In this document: piece by piece, positions 9,615-17,400 of the stretch
Position numbering within the stretch: the stretch's first letter is position 1
How the letters are laid out: the number at the start of each line of letters is the position of its first letter
Assembly (NCBI GenBank): GCA_026387935.1
Contig: JAPLKU010000021.1
Span: 62,001 to 126,000, forward strand
Source: Gemmatimonadota bacterium
GTDB lineage: Bacteria > Gemmatimonadota > Gemmatimonadetes > Gemmatimonadales > Gemmatimonadaceae
Direction: 5' to 3'
DNA length: 64,000 nucleotides
The notes under the pieces: generated by a model
Database searches by the model: none
What the model saw: only the letters and a program-made list of their open reading frames with translations
What the model was told of the DNA's origin: nothing
Position numbers and translations under genes: made by a program

Positions 9615-9722
9615 GGTGTCATTCTAATCAAATTCCGCTCCGCTCCACTAGGGCTTGCTTACAAACACAAGCACAAATACGACGAAAAGAAGTTCAAGCC
9701 GGTAACAACTGCGCTCACCAAG

Positions 9723-9785
9723 CCAGGGTCTCGGCGCTAACGCGTTGGCGGACAACGGCCGGACGGTTCGGATGCTTCGAGTGCA
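9723..9785. repeat. Dispersed repeat, single copy
   Basis: CCAGGGTCTCGGCGCTAACG followed by GGCGGACAACGGCCGGACGG aligns with the copy starting at 4368 with few differences over about 55 bp. It lies in the intergenic space after the gamma-carbonic anhydrase gene. Confidence 0.8.
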
Positions 9786-9875
9786 GGCAAGGCAACTGCA
9801 ACGTCTCGCGCAGGGCGCATCAGAACGTGACAGTAATGAAGATCACGCTCGAATCACACCCGTTGTGGCGTATGG

Positions 9876-10394
9876 CTAGCGGTGCCGCACGATGTAACCG
9901 GCTTTGTGCTTTGCCGCGAGCGCGACATACGCCGCGTACCCATGCGCGACCCGCGCGCGCTGCTCGTCGCTGAGAAGACCCTTCACCTTTCCGGGAACGC
10001 CGAGCACGAGTGAGTTGGGTGGAATGCTCGTGCCTTCGGATACGAGCGCGCCCGCGCCGATCAGCGAACCAGCGCCGATACGCGCGCCATTCAAGACAAT
10101 CGCACCAATCCCAATGAGCGCGCCGTCTTCCACGATTGCGCCATGGACCACCGCACTGTGGCCGATGGTCACGCGCTTGCCGATGAGACAGGGAATGTTC
10201 TCGTCGCAATGCAGCACGGCGCCGTCTTGGACATTGCTCTCGTCACCAATGACGATGCGGTCAGTGTCACCGCGCAGCACGGCGCCAGGCCATACACTCG
10301 AGCGCTCGCCAAGTGAGACGTTGCCGAGCACGGTGGCGGATTCGTGAATGAATGCTGTTTCGTGAATCATTGGCTTTTGGGATCGAGCGGGCAT
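9876..10394 (-). CDS. Gamma-class carbonic anhydrase family protein
   Basis: This is a left-handed beta-helix protein of 172 residues built from hexapeptide repeats (GDTDRI-VIGDES-NVQDGAVLHC and following). The zinc-type histidines lie in LHCDEN and IGHSAVVHG, and the PPNSLVLGVPGKV signature of the YrdA/PaaY group is present. Proteins of this type are soluble trimers; carbonic anhydrase activity is typical of the family but not certain for every member. The start may be ATG 10394 or, more likely by alignment, the internal M9 (MIHETAFIHESA). It is a single gene with a 177-bp inverted-repeat element directly upstream. Confidence 0.9.
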   Translation of the reverse strand: MPARSQKPMIHETAFIHESATVLGNVSLGERSSVWPGAVLRGDTDRIVIGDESNVQDGAVLHCDENIPCLIGKRVTIGHSAVVHGAIVEDGALIGIGAIVLNGARIGAGSLIGAGALVSEGTSIPPNSLVLGVPGKVKGLLSDEQRARVAHGYAAYVALAAKHKAGYIVRHR

Positions 10395-10405
10395 CGATAG
10401 GCATT

Positions 10406-10582
10406 ACCGACCTTGAACTACGATCAAATCTGATCAGGGCATCGGATCAATCGAATACTACAACTACAAATGCTTGGGAAACGGCAACTGCACCGCGTGC
10501 GGTGAATGCAGTGCCCCCATCAGTTGTCGTACATTCGCTGAATCGCCTTGCCAAATCCGCACTATCGTAGTTCAAAGTCGGT
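10406..10582. repeat. 177-bp element bounded by 19-bp inverted repeats (MITE-like)
   Basis: The left end ACCGACCTTGAACTACGAT is the reverse complement of the right end ATCGTAGTTCAAAGTCGGT apart from one base. The 139-bp interior has no convincing gene. The size and end structure resemble a miniature inverted-repeat element, but I see no clear target-site duplication. It fills almost all of the gap between two minus-strand genes. Confidence 0.55.
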
Positions 10583-10604
10583 GATGCTCGAGCACGGCAC
10601 CGAT

Positions 10605-13600
10605 CTAGAACGGCAACCCGGCAGAGACGTACACCGTCCCGCTCGCACGCTTCGCGAATTTCGACCCAACCGTCGGCACCGCGTACCCAAGCCGGAACCG
10701 GTACGGCGCGTCGTACTGCAACGCCGTATCGAGATGCAACTCGGCGCCCGCGCTCCCAATCCATTCCATCGGCGTGGCCTTCGGACAAATCGGCGAACCG
10801 GTGCGCGCTGCGGGGCACCACGCAGTTGCGCCGTCAGCGAAAAACACCGTTGAAAGCCGCTGGAAGTACACCGGCAAAGCCCAGACCCCACGCGCCGGGA
10901 GGGCGAGCGGTGCGCGCCACTCCGCGTTCATGCCCATCGCGCGACTGCCGCCAAGCGTGCCGCCCTCGAAGCCGCGCACGAAAAACATGCGACGCCCGTC
11001 GCCGACGGTCACACCTGGCGCAAGCTGCACGATATTTCCGCTGCCGCCGCCGGCGGTGAACTCGCTTCCCGAAGTGGCATCTTCGTTTGCGGTGGCGAAT
11101 CTCAGCGCCAGCAGGTGATGAATGCGTCCCCCGAAATCGAATCCGCGGTACCCGGCAATCGTGCCGACGACACTCGTCGCGCGCGTGGCATCGGCGACAT
11201 CGGAACGCCAGCGCTGACGCACCATGGTCGCAAGAATGAATCCGTTTTCTGGCCCAAGCGCGAGCGCCGGCTGGCGGGCGTTGGAGAATCCGGCTGCGAC
11301 GAAGAATGAGGGATAGGTAAAGCGCTGTCCGATAACCACCCGGTCGGCCGGTGAGAATCGAGACAGAGGTGCATCAGCGAGCGTGCGGAAGTCGCGCCAC
11401 TCGTAGCTGCCACCAACCGTGAACGACAGAAAGGTCCGGAACCGACGTCGCACGAACGACGCAGAAAGATCCGCGACCTGTTTGCGACGGCCGATGGGCA
11501 ACAAGACTTTGCGCGCCGAATCGGGAATGCCGGGATGATCCCAGATTCCGGATGTGCCAATCGTGATCACCGGGTTGCCCAATCCGCTGAACCGATAGGT
11601 TCCGTTATACTCGGACTCGTTCACCTTGGGGTCGAGCGACGCCGACAATGCCCAGCTGTGCCGGTCGATGACATCGTAGCCGCTGGTCGTCAATCCATAG
11701 CGCCACTCGTCGCGGAATCCCTGTGAAAGCTCAGGGAGCCAATAGCGCGGGAGCACCGTGCGCCACGCGGAGTAGTCGCCGACGGGCGCATCGCTCACCG
11801 CGAGCGGCGTACCGCGTGACGGCGGAAGCACGCTGGTGGAATCGGCGACGGCGGCGCGCGCCGGTGCTTCGATCACGGCGAGATTCATGCCGTTGTTGCC
11901 GAGCACGAAGGTCGCGATGCGTTTGCCATCGGGTGACGGTTCGCTTTCAAACAGTCCCGTCGGCGAGTCGGCGATGCGCGTGAGTGAGCCGTCGGCCGCA
12001 CCCGCGAGAATAGCGCGGTAGAGCGCCGCGCGGCCGCTGCGATCGCTCGTGAAGAACACGGTTGTGTCGCCAACTCCCCATGCCGGCGAGCTGTTGACGG
12101 CGCGCGCACGGCCGAACGTGCGCAACAGTTTCCCGTTGGAGTCAAGGATGGCGATTTCGCTGATGCCGCCACGAAGCCAATGCGTGGCGACAATTCGGCG
12201 TCCATCATGCGACCAGCGCGGCTCAGTCCAGAGTTCCTCGTCGCTTGATTCGGTGAGCGCGGCAGATTCGAAGAGCTCCCCGGCGATGCGCACATGCACG
12301 AGCCGCGCCATGCCGGGCCGAAGCTGTACGGCGACAACGCAGAAGGTCGGTGAGTCGGAACTGCCAAGGGGACCCGTGGCCCCGGTGGTAACCGGCGGAA
12401 CGATTCCTCCCTTGCACACCCGCGCGTCAGGCTGGACGAGGCGCTCGCCGAAGGTGATCTGCCGAGCGCGACCGCCCCGCTCCACCCAGAGATCACTGCG
12501 TTGCGTGTACGCGTCGGTGAACTCCTGCTGAGCGTACACCCGCCAGCCGTTCGCGAGCGGCGTGGTCGCATCATTCGTGTTTCGCGTGGCAATCACGCGC
12601 GCATCGCGCGCCGCCGATTCGCCCGCCGGCGCGACGGTCACTTCGCGAAGCGACGGGACCGACTTTGTATCCGAACCGCCCCAGATGATCGTGCTGTTAT
12701 CCACCCAGCGCGCCTTTTGTGCGTTCCACGCGTCACGAACCAGCGCCGGTGGCGCTCGCCGCCGCCGCAACTCGAGTTGCGCTTCGCGGTGCATCGAATC
12801 GGCCCACTCGGCGTATGTGGAGTCAAACGCAATGCCGAAGGCGGCCTTGGAGTTCGTGTTGAGCAGATACGGAATCGTGCGGCCGGCGCTGATGTCTATG
12901 AAATCTCGCAACGAACTGACACCACCACGCGCAATCGCCCGCTCGACAATCTGCGTTCCGTACGCGTAAGCGACATTCCCGAGCGGATAGAGCGGCGACG
13001 AACTCGAGAGCGCGTGCGGGCCCGGCGTGTCGCCGGCATTCTCGTGCGCACGAATGATCGCGCCGAAGTCCGTGCCTACCGCGCGTCCCGCGCCGGTAAG
13101 CTTGCTCTCGTAATGGACCGCGATGCCCTCCGTGAGCCAGCTCGGCGAATAGGTGTTCGGAAAGAGGTAGGGATTGCGCCCGAACACCCATTGGCCGACG
13201 CGCCACAAGCCGCGGGTGCGATCAAGATGAAAAATGTGCGCCAGCTCGTGCGTCACGACGAGATCGATCCAATCGTCGAGGAACTTCAGCGAGTTCGCGT
13301 CAACGGCCGGGCGGGCATAGATGACAATGCGATTGGACGGCAGTGGCGTGGCGTAGCCATTCGAGATGTCGAGATTGTCGGCGACCACGAGATCAATCGT
13401 CCCACGCGGTGTTGCGAGTTCTTTCGCGAGCGACGCGTAGGCACGTTCGGCAGATCCGGCGGCGCGGCGCGCCGTGCGCTCGAGGCTGTCGGAGAAGCTC
13501 ACGCGAAAGTGCGCGGTGGTGATCGTCCGCCAGTGGAGGTCGGGGGCGACCTGCGCGCCGGCGAGGCTCGTGACAAGGCCAACGAACGACAGCGCGACCC

Positions 13601-13676
13601 GCAACGGCCTCGGCGCTAGCGCGGGTGCGGAACAGTGCCGGAAAAATTGCTGGATGACGCGGCGCACGGGATTCAT
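10605..13676 (-). CDS. Peptidase MA-like / PD40 propeller / outer-membrane barrel fusion protein
   Basis: The protein has 1023 residues in three parts. After an export signal comes a gluzincin-type metallopeptidase with HELAHIFHLDRTRG (zinc HExxH near residue 160). A central region of TolB/PD40-like propeller repeats follows (SDRSGRAALYR, SPDGKRIATF). The last roughly 350 residues look like a BamA/D15-type beta-barrel: alternating strands, FFVRGFEGGTLGG, and a terminal aromatic (VSAGLPF). It is probably an outer-membrane protein with a periplasmic or surface protease. Start ATG 13676 overlaps the amidase stop (ATGA). The n-region of its signal is encoded by a copy of the dispersed repeat. The exact role is unknown. 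Confidence 0.82.
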   Translation of the reverse strand: MNPVRRVIQQFFRHCSAPALAPRPLRVALSFVGLVTSLAGAQVAPDLHWRTITTAHFRVSFSDSLERTARRAAGSAERAYASLAKELATPRGTIDLVVADNLDISNGYATPLPSNRIVIYARPAVDANSLKFLDDWIDLVVTHELAHIFHLDRTRGLWRVGQWVFGRNPYLFPNTYSPSWLTEGIAVHYESKLTGAGRAVGTDFGAIIRAHENAGDTPGPHALSSSSPLYPLGNVAYAYGTQIVERAIARGGVSSLRDFIDISAGRTIPYLLNTNSKAAFGIAFDSTYAEWADSMHREAQLELRRRRAPPALVRDAWNAQKARWVDNSTIIWGGSDTKSVPSLREVTVAPAGESAARDARVIATRNTNDATTPLANGWRVYAQQEFTDAYTQRSDLWVERGGRARQITFGERLVQPDARVCKGGIVPPVTTGATGPLGSSDSPTFCVVAVQLRPGMARLVHVRIAGELFESAALTESSDEELWTEPRWSHDGRRIVATHWLRGGISEIAILDSNGKLLRTFGRARAVNSSPAWGVGDTTVFFTSDRSGRAALYRAILAGAADGSLTRIADSPTGLFESEPSPDGKRIATFVLGNNGMNLAVIEAPARAAVADSTSVLPPSRGTPLAVSDAPVGDYSAWRTVLPRYWLPELSQGFRDEWRYGLTTSGYDVIDRHSWALSASLDPKVNESEYNGTYRFSGLGNPVITIGTSGIWDHPGIPDSARKVLLPIGRRKQVADLSASFVRRRFRTFLSFTVGGSYEWRDFRTLADAPLSRFSPADRVVIGQRFTYPSFFVAAGFSNARQPALALGPENGFILATMVRQRWRSDVADATRATSVVGTIAGYRGFDFGGRIHHLLALRFATANEDATSGSEFTAGGGSGNIVQLAPGVTVGDGRRMFFVRGFEGGTLGGSRAMGMNAEWRAPLALPARGVWALPVYFQRLSTVFFADGATAWCPAARTGSPICPKATPMEWIGSAGAELHLDTALQYDAPYRFRLGYAVPTVGSKFAKRASGTVYVSAGLPF
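13605..13650. repeat. Dispersed repeat copy inside a coding region
   Basis: CTCGGCGCTAGCGCGGGTGC followed by GGAACAGTGCCGG matches the arm ending at 4490 with very few differences over about 35 bp. Here it is translated in frame as the stretch RHCSAPALAPRP before the hydrophobic core of the outer-membrane fusion protein signal peptide. Confidence 0.75.
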
Positions 13677-15382
13677 CGAGCTAGGCTCCTGAAATATTCT
13701 TCGAGACCCTCAAGAATACCGATCGCATATCGGGACTGGAACTCTGGCGTGCGCAGCGCTGCTTCCTGATCGGGCAGAATCACAAACGCCCCTTCGCACA
13801 AAATCGCGGGAAACCAGGTGGGCCGCGCCACCGCGAGGTTGTCGTAGTTCACGCCGAGGTCGCGAAGGCCCATCCAGCGAACCATGCCGCGCTGCACGGC
13901 GCGCGCGAGCGGCTCGGCGCGATCGTGGAAGAAATAGGTGCCGCTGCCATTCGTGCGATACGGATTCACGCCGTCCGGATGGGCGTTGAGATGAATGCTC
14001 ACCATCACGTCGGCGGCGGCGCGGCGTGCGATGATCGCGCGATCGCCGAGCGCGACTGGGCCTGCGGCGTTGCGTGTCATGATCACCGTGGCGCCAGCGG
14101 CTTCGAGCATTGGCTTGAGCGCGAGTCCCACGGCGAGCGTCGCATCCCCTTCATACAATCCCGTGGGGCCCGTGGATCCAATTGGCGGATGGCCGGGATC
14201 AACCGCAATCACGCGACCAGCCAGCGGACGCGATGGATCGAGCACAACAGGCGGCTTGCGCACGCGCAGCACAAACGCGCCGCGCTCCCAGAGCGTGATG
14301 TACCCATATGGCGCCTGGCGCAGGTGCACCGTGACGCGCAGGCGATCGGTTGCGACCTGCTCCCAGGTGAGGTCGCGCACGACCTGATCGTTCGTCGCGA
14401 AGTTGACGATGTCCATGTCACTCGCGGTCCCATAGAGCGTGAGCACCAGGGCGTCGCGCCGCTCTTCAATGAGAAAGGGTGCGCGCTCCGACATTGGAAT
14501 GCGCACATCGCTCCACTGTTCGGTCGATGTGACTCGTGCGTTCGACGCGGTGCGTGTCAGAGAAACAGTGCGGTCGGACGGCTTCGTGAATTTCGACTCC
14601 GTCCACACCTCAAGCTGCGCGTCAAGCCGCACGCGGCTCCACACGCCGCGCGTGCCGGTCACCTCAACCTTTGTGCCTGGATGCAGAAACCACTTGTACG
14701 TGCCGGCCTGCGTGGGGCGGAGGATCGTGACCGCGTCGGTGTCGCTCTTGGCGTCCTCGTTGGAGTTGACCAGCTCGACGAATCGCGGCACGTCAGGAAC
14801 AACGAGTGGCACCGGCAGAGCGGCAGGTCCCGGACGCGGGTAGTCGATCGCTACGGACGTTCGGGCAGTATCGCCCTGCTTGACGGCGACCAGATCGTAC
14901 CTGAATGCGTCGCGCGGTGGCACCGGCAGCCATGCCAGAAACGAGCCGTTGGGATTTACCGGGACGGTTGCGCCATTGATACGCAGCGTCGCCTGCCCGG
15001 TACCCACTGAGCCGAGCAGGAAAGTTGAGTCGCGCACCGCGATCAACTGTTTGGCGCGCGGATAGACGACCTTCACGGCCAGCGGACCATCTGCTGGCGC
15101 GATAGCGATTGGAACACCAGGAACCGCCGGCTCGATCATCTGGCCGTTCGACGCCAATCGAATCGCACGTTGCCCATTGGCGGGGTCGGACCGATTCGCC
15201 GGCGAGAGCGGGGCATTTGCCGCACCAGCCGGCAGCACAGATGACACGCCAGAAGGCGGCCGAACTGGGCTCGTTCCGCCCGGGCCCGCAGGCGACGGCG
15301 CAGCACCGGGCGGCGGCCCCCCGGCGCACCCGATGCTCAACAGCGTAACCGTCAGTTGCAGAAGCCCTTGCGCCCTTCGCAT
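13673..15382 (-). CDS. N-acetylmuramoyl-L-alanine amidase, lipoprotein (Amidase_3)
   Basis: The 569-residue enzyme should cleave the amide between MurNAc and the stem peptide during cell separation or turnover. A lipobox LSIGC (cysteine near residue 19) suggests a lipoprotein. A Pro/Gly/Ala-rich linker and a region with an SH3-like segment (about 235-265) precede the C-terminal Amidase_3 domain. Zinc ligands are visible: H in AVDPGHPP, E in GLYEGDATL, and H in VSIHLNAHPDG. The catalytic glutamate is in ILCEGAFV. A TACACT box 8 nt before the ATG suggests a leaderless promoter. The downstream outer-membrane fusion gene is coupled to it by ATGA. Confidence 0.93.
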   Translation of the reverse strand: MRRAQGLLQLTVTLLSIGCAGGPPPGAAPSPAGPGGTSPVRPPSGVSSVLPAGAANAPLSPANRSDPANGQRAIRLASNGQMIEPAVPGVPIAIAPADGPLAVKVVYPRAKQLIAVRDSTFLLGSVGTGQATLRINGATVPVNPNGSFLAWLPVPPRDAFRYDLVAVKQGDTARTSVAIDYPRPGPAALPVPLVVPDVPRFVELVNSNEDAKSDTDAVTILRPTQAGTYKWFLHPGTKVEVTGTRGVWSRVRLDAQLEVWTESKFTKPSDRTVSLTRTASNARVTSTEQWSDVRIPMSERAPFLIEERRDALVLTLYGTASDMDIVNFATNDQVVRDLTWEQVATDRLRVTVHLRQAPYGYITLWERGAFVLRVRKPPVVLDPSRPLAGRVIAVDPGHPPIGSTGPTGLYEGDATLAVGLALKPMLEAAGATVIMTRNAAGPVALGDRAIIARRAAADVMVSIHLNAHPDGVNPYRTNGSGTYFFHDRAEPLARAVQRGMVRWMGLRDLGVNYDNLAVARPTWFPAILCEGAFVILPDQEAALRTPEFQSRYAIGILEGLEEYFRSLAR

Positions 15383-15484
15383 CTGGCCAAAGTGTAGGGG
15401 CTCGGTTGGCTAGCCGCCACCCAAGCCCACATCTATGTTCGCCCTTTCAGAGCTATTTGACGGTTCGCCGAGTACGGAGCCCAC

Positions 15485-15868
15485 GTGACTCGCTGTGGAT
15501 TTTGTGGTCGCGAAAACGACGAGCAGTCCAAGTTCTGCATCGACTGCGGGAAACCGGTCATTACCGGTGGCGCTCGCGTCATTTCGATTGCCGCCGTTCT
15601 CAAGCCGGGGTCTGCCGAACCTGAAGGGCGAAGATCACGCGCGCGCGCAATAGTATCTCGGCATGGCGCAGATCATCACAGGCCGAAAGACCGCGGCGTG
15701 CAAGACGCTCGGGCAGGCACGGAGCGAAGGATCAGCAAGTCTTGGCAAGCTGATCGATCCGATGTTCACAATGGAGGGCGCGCCATGCAAGTGACCTGCA
15801 TCCCTTTTGATTCGCGCTGCAATCAATGGATACTCGCCGTGACCGCGCGTTACCGTCATATTTGGTAA
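15485..15868 (+). CDS. Zinc-ribbon ORF, probably a truncated gene
   Basis: A GTG with a good GGAG site 7 nt upstream opens a frame whose first 40 residues are a clean zinc ribbon: CGFCGRENDEQSKFCIDCGK, two CxxC knuckles. That module normally heads longer kinase, FHA or phosphatase proteins in such bacteria. After about residue 48 the sequence becomes Arg-rich and unlike a protein, with a codon pattern that no longer looks selected, and it runs to a stop at 15868. I read it as the N-terminal stub of a signalling protein whose body has been lost. A short genuine zinc-ribbon protein is the alternative. It precedes the PP2C and FHA genes. Confidence 0.45.
   Translation: MTRCGFCGRENDEQSKFCIDCGKPVITGGARVISIAAVLKPGSAEPEGRRSRARAIVSRHGADHHRPKDRGVQDARAGTERRISKSWQADRSDVHNGGRAMQVTCIPFDSRCNQWILAVTARYRHIW
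15663..15794 (+). CDS. Possible 43-residue ORF, unknown
   Basis: This small ORF is missing from the track. It starts at an ATG that lies 6 nt after TAGTAT, the same spacing as other putative leaderless starts here. It would encode MAQIITGRKTAACKTLGQ and end MEGAPCK. It overlaps the doubtful tail of the zinc-ribbon ORF in another frame. There is no recognised family. Low confidence. Confidence 0.25.
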   Translation: MAQIITGRKTAACKTLGQARSEGSASLGKLIDPMFTMEGAPCK

Positions 15869-15904
15869 CCGTGAAAATCCACTGGCCAGCCCCCTGATAT
15901 CGCC

Positions 15905-17041
15905 GTGACCGGATCAGCAGCGCGTAGCGGCGAAATCACCGTACATGTCTTCGGAAGTACGGACGTTGGCCGAACCCGTGAACACAATGAAGACGCGTTC
16001 ATCGTCGCTGACCTGACGACGATGAACGCCACGCTGCAGCCCGAGGTGCGCACGCACGCGCCGGGCGCGCGTGGAACGCTCTTCATGGTCGCAGACGGCA
16101 TGGGCGGCGCAGCCGCGGGCGAAATCGCCAGCGCCATGGCCACCGAAGTCGTCCTCAGCGAGCTCGATCTCCGTTGGCGCCAGGCGTCGGACAGCAGCCC
16201 AGAGACCTTCGCCCGTGCCCTCAAGGACGCCACCGAGGCCGCCAACACGCGTATCAATCGCTACGCCGCGGAGCACCCCGAAAACCGCGGCATGGGCACG
16301 ACGGCCACGATTGCCGGAATCCTCGGCGATATGCTCTTTCTGTCGCAGGTCGGCGACAGCCGCGGCTACCTCGTGCGGGGCGGCGTTGCGCGACAGATCA
16401 CGAAGGACCAGTCGCTCATGCAGAAGCTCATCGAAGCGGGTGAGCTGACGGCTGAAGAGGCCGAGGTGAGCGAGCGCCGCAACATCATCCTCCAGGCCCT
16501 TGGCCCGGAGCCGATGGTGAAGGTGGACCTCACGAGCCAGCAGGTGCGTCAGGGCGACACGCTGGTCCTCTGCAGCGACGGCATGTCGGGCCAGATGCGA
16601 ACGGCTGACATTTCGCGCATCGTCAACGAAGATCCCGATCTCGTCGCGACCTGCCGCAAACTGATTGACCTCGCCAACGACAATGGCGGACCGGACAACA
16701 TCACGGTCATTGCCGCGCGCTTCGAAGGTCCGGGCCTGATGGCTCCGAACACCGGAGAAGATCCCGTGTATCATGTGTACTCCGGCGAAAGCGAAGCGCG
16801 TGCCACGGTGCGCGTGCGCACGGATTCGATCCCGGGAATCGACGAGGATCGCCCCAAGGTTTCGCCGGAGGCGGTGACCAACGAAGTCTCGGCGATTCCG
16901 GTGCCGCCAAGTGAATCGGCCAAGCCGGCCGCCGCCGCTGAGCAAAACAAGATTCCGATTGGCGTATTGCGCATCATCTTCGGCTCGCTGGCGGCGCTTC
17001 TCGCGCTCTACCTGATTTTCACGGCGATTCGTCGCAGCTGA
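15905..17041 (+). CDS. PP2C-family Ser/Thr protein phosphatase, membrane-anchored
   Basis: This is a metal-dependent phosphatase of the Stp/PrpC type, 378 residues, the likely counterpart of the Hanks kinases in this window. PP2C motifs are intact: DVGRTREHNED, VADGMGGAAAGE, GTTAT, QVGDSRGYLV, SDGMSGQM and GGPDNITVI. A linker of about 90 residues leads to one C-terminal membrane helix (about 353-375, IIFGSLAALLALYLIF), so the catalytic domain faces the cytoplasm from a tail anchor. The start is GTG at 15905. The stop and the ATG of the FHA gene share a base (TGATG), so the two are coupled. Confidence 0.95.
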   Translation: MTGSAARSGEITVHVFGSTDVGRTREHNEDAFIVADLTTMNATLQPEVRTHAPGARGTLFMVADGMGGAAAGEIASAMATEVVLSELDLRWRQASDSSPETFARALKDATEAANTRINRYAAEHPENRGMGTTATIAGILGDMLFLSQVGDSRGYLVRGGVARQITKDQSLMQKLIEAGELTAEEAEVSERRNIILQALGPEPMVKVDLTSQQVRQGDTLVLCSDGMSGQMRTADISRIVNEDPDLVATCRKLIDLANDNGGPDNITVIAARFEGPGLMAPNTGEDPVYHVYSGESEARATVRVRTDSIPGIDEDRPKVSPEAVTNEVSAIPVPPSESAKPAAAAEQNKIPIGVLRIIFGSLAALLALYLIFTAIRRS

Positions 17042-17376
17042 TGCGTGTCGAGTTCCGCATCACGAGCGGCTCGCGCGCGGACCAGCGCGAGGTATTCGAC
17101 AAGAGTGTCATCGCCGTCAGGCGCCACCCGATGAACGACCTGCGATTCGACGTTGACAAGGATCCCGAGGTATCGTCGAAGCACGCGGAAATCCGGATTG
17201 TCGGTGACACGGTCACGCTGAAGGACCTGGCCAGCACAAACGGCACATACGTGAATGGCCAACGAGTGACGGGCGAGCGGGTGCTTGCCGAAGGCGAGGT
17301 CATCTCGTTCGGCGACGCGGGACCGAAGGCCGAGTTCGGGCGCGCGGCGCCTGAGGGCGCGGCCATCGTCAAATAG
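17041..17376 (+). CDS. FHA-domain protein
   Basis: This 111-residue protein consists almost only of one forkhead-associated domain, which binds phosphothreonine peptides. The signature is complete: SSKHAEI (Ser and His of the binding loop) and LASTNGTYVNG. Its translation is coupled to the PP2C gene. The pair therefore forms a reader and eraser of threonine phosphorylation, while kinase genes stand elsewhere in the window (4.5-6.4 and 27.8-28.8 kb). It has no membrane segment or second domain, so it may act as an adaptor or as a kinase substrate that recruits partners. Confidence 0.93.
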   Translation: MRVEFRITSGSRADQREVFDKSVIAVRRHPMNDLRFDVDKDPEVSSKHAEIRIVGDTVTLKDLASTNGTYVNGQRVTGERVLAEGEVISFGDAGPKAEFGRAAPEGAAIVK

Positions 17377-17400
17377 CGGCGGCGCACCTTCGGCGCACCG

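Larger units (their letters stand above)
9226..9875. other. 650-bp non-coding leader/intergenic region upstream of nrdJ
   Basis: No convincing gene is present: all frames are short and the base composition is clearly richer in A and T than the flanks. The region holds a repeated decamer ACAATGACTT (near 9397 and 9545), a palindrome GACTTT-CCGGCAT-AAAGTC (about 9403-9421), a GC hairpin (9575-9614) and a copy of the dispersed repeat (9723 onward). I looked for a cobalamin riboswitch (B12 box) and for NrdR boxes on the minus strand and found no match I would defend. It probably contains the nrdJ promoter and the end of the preceding carbonic anhydrase transcript. Confidence 0.6.
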
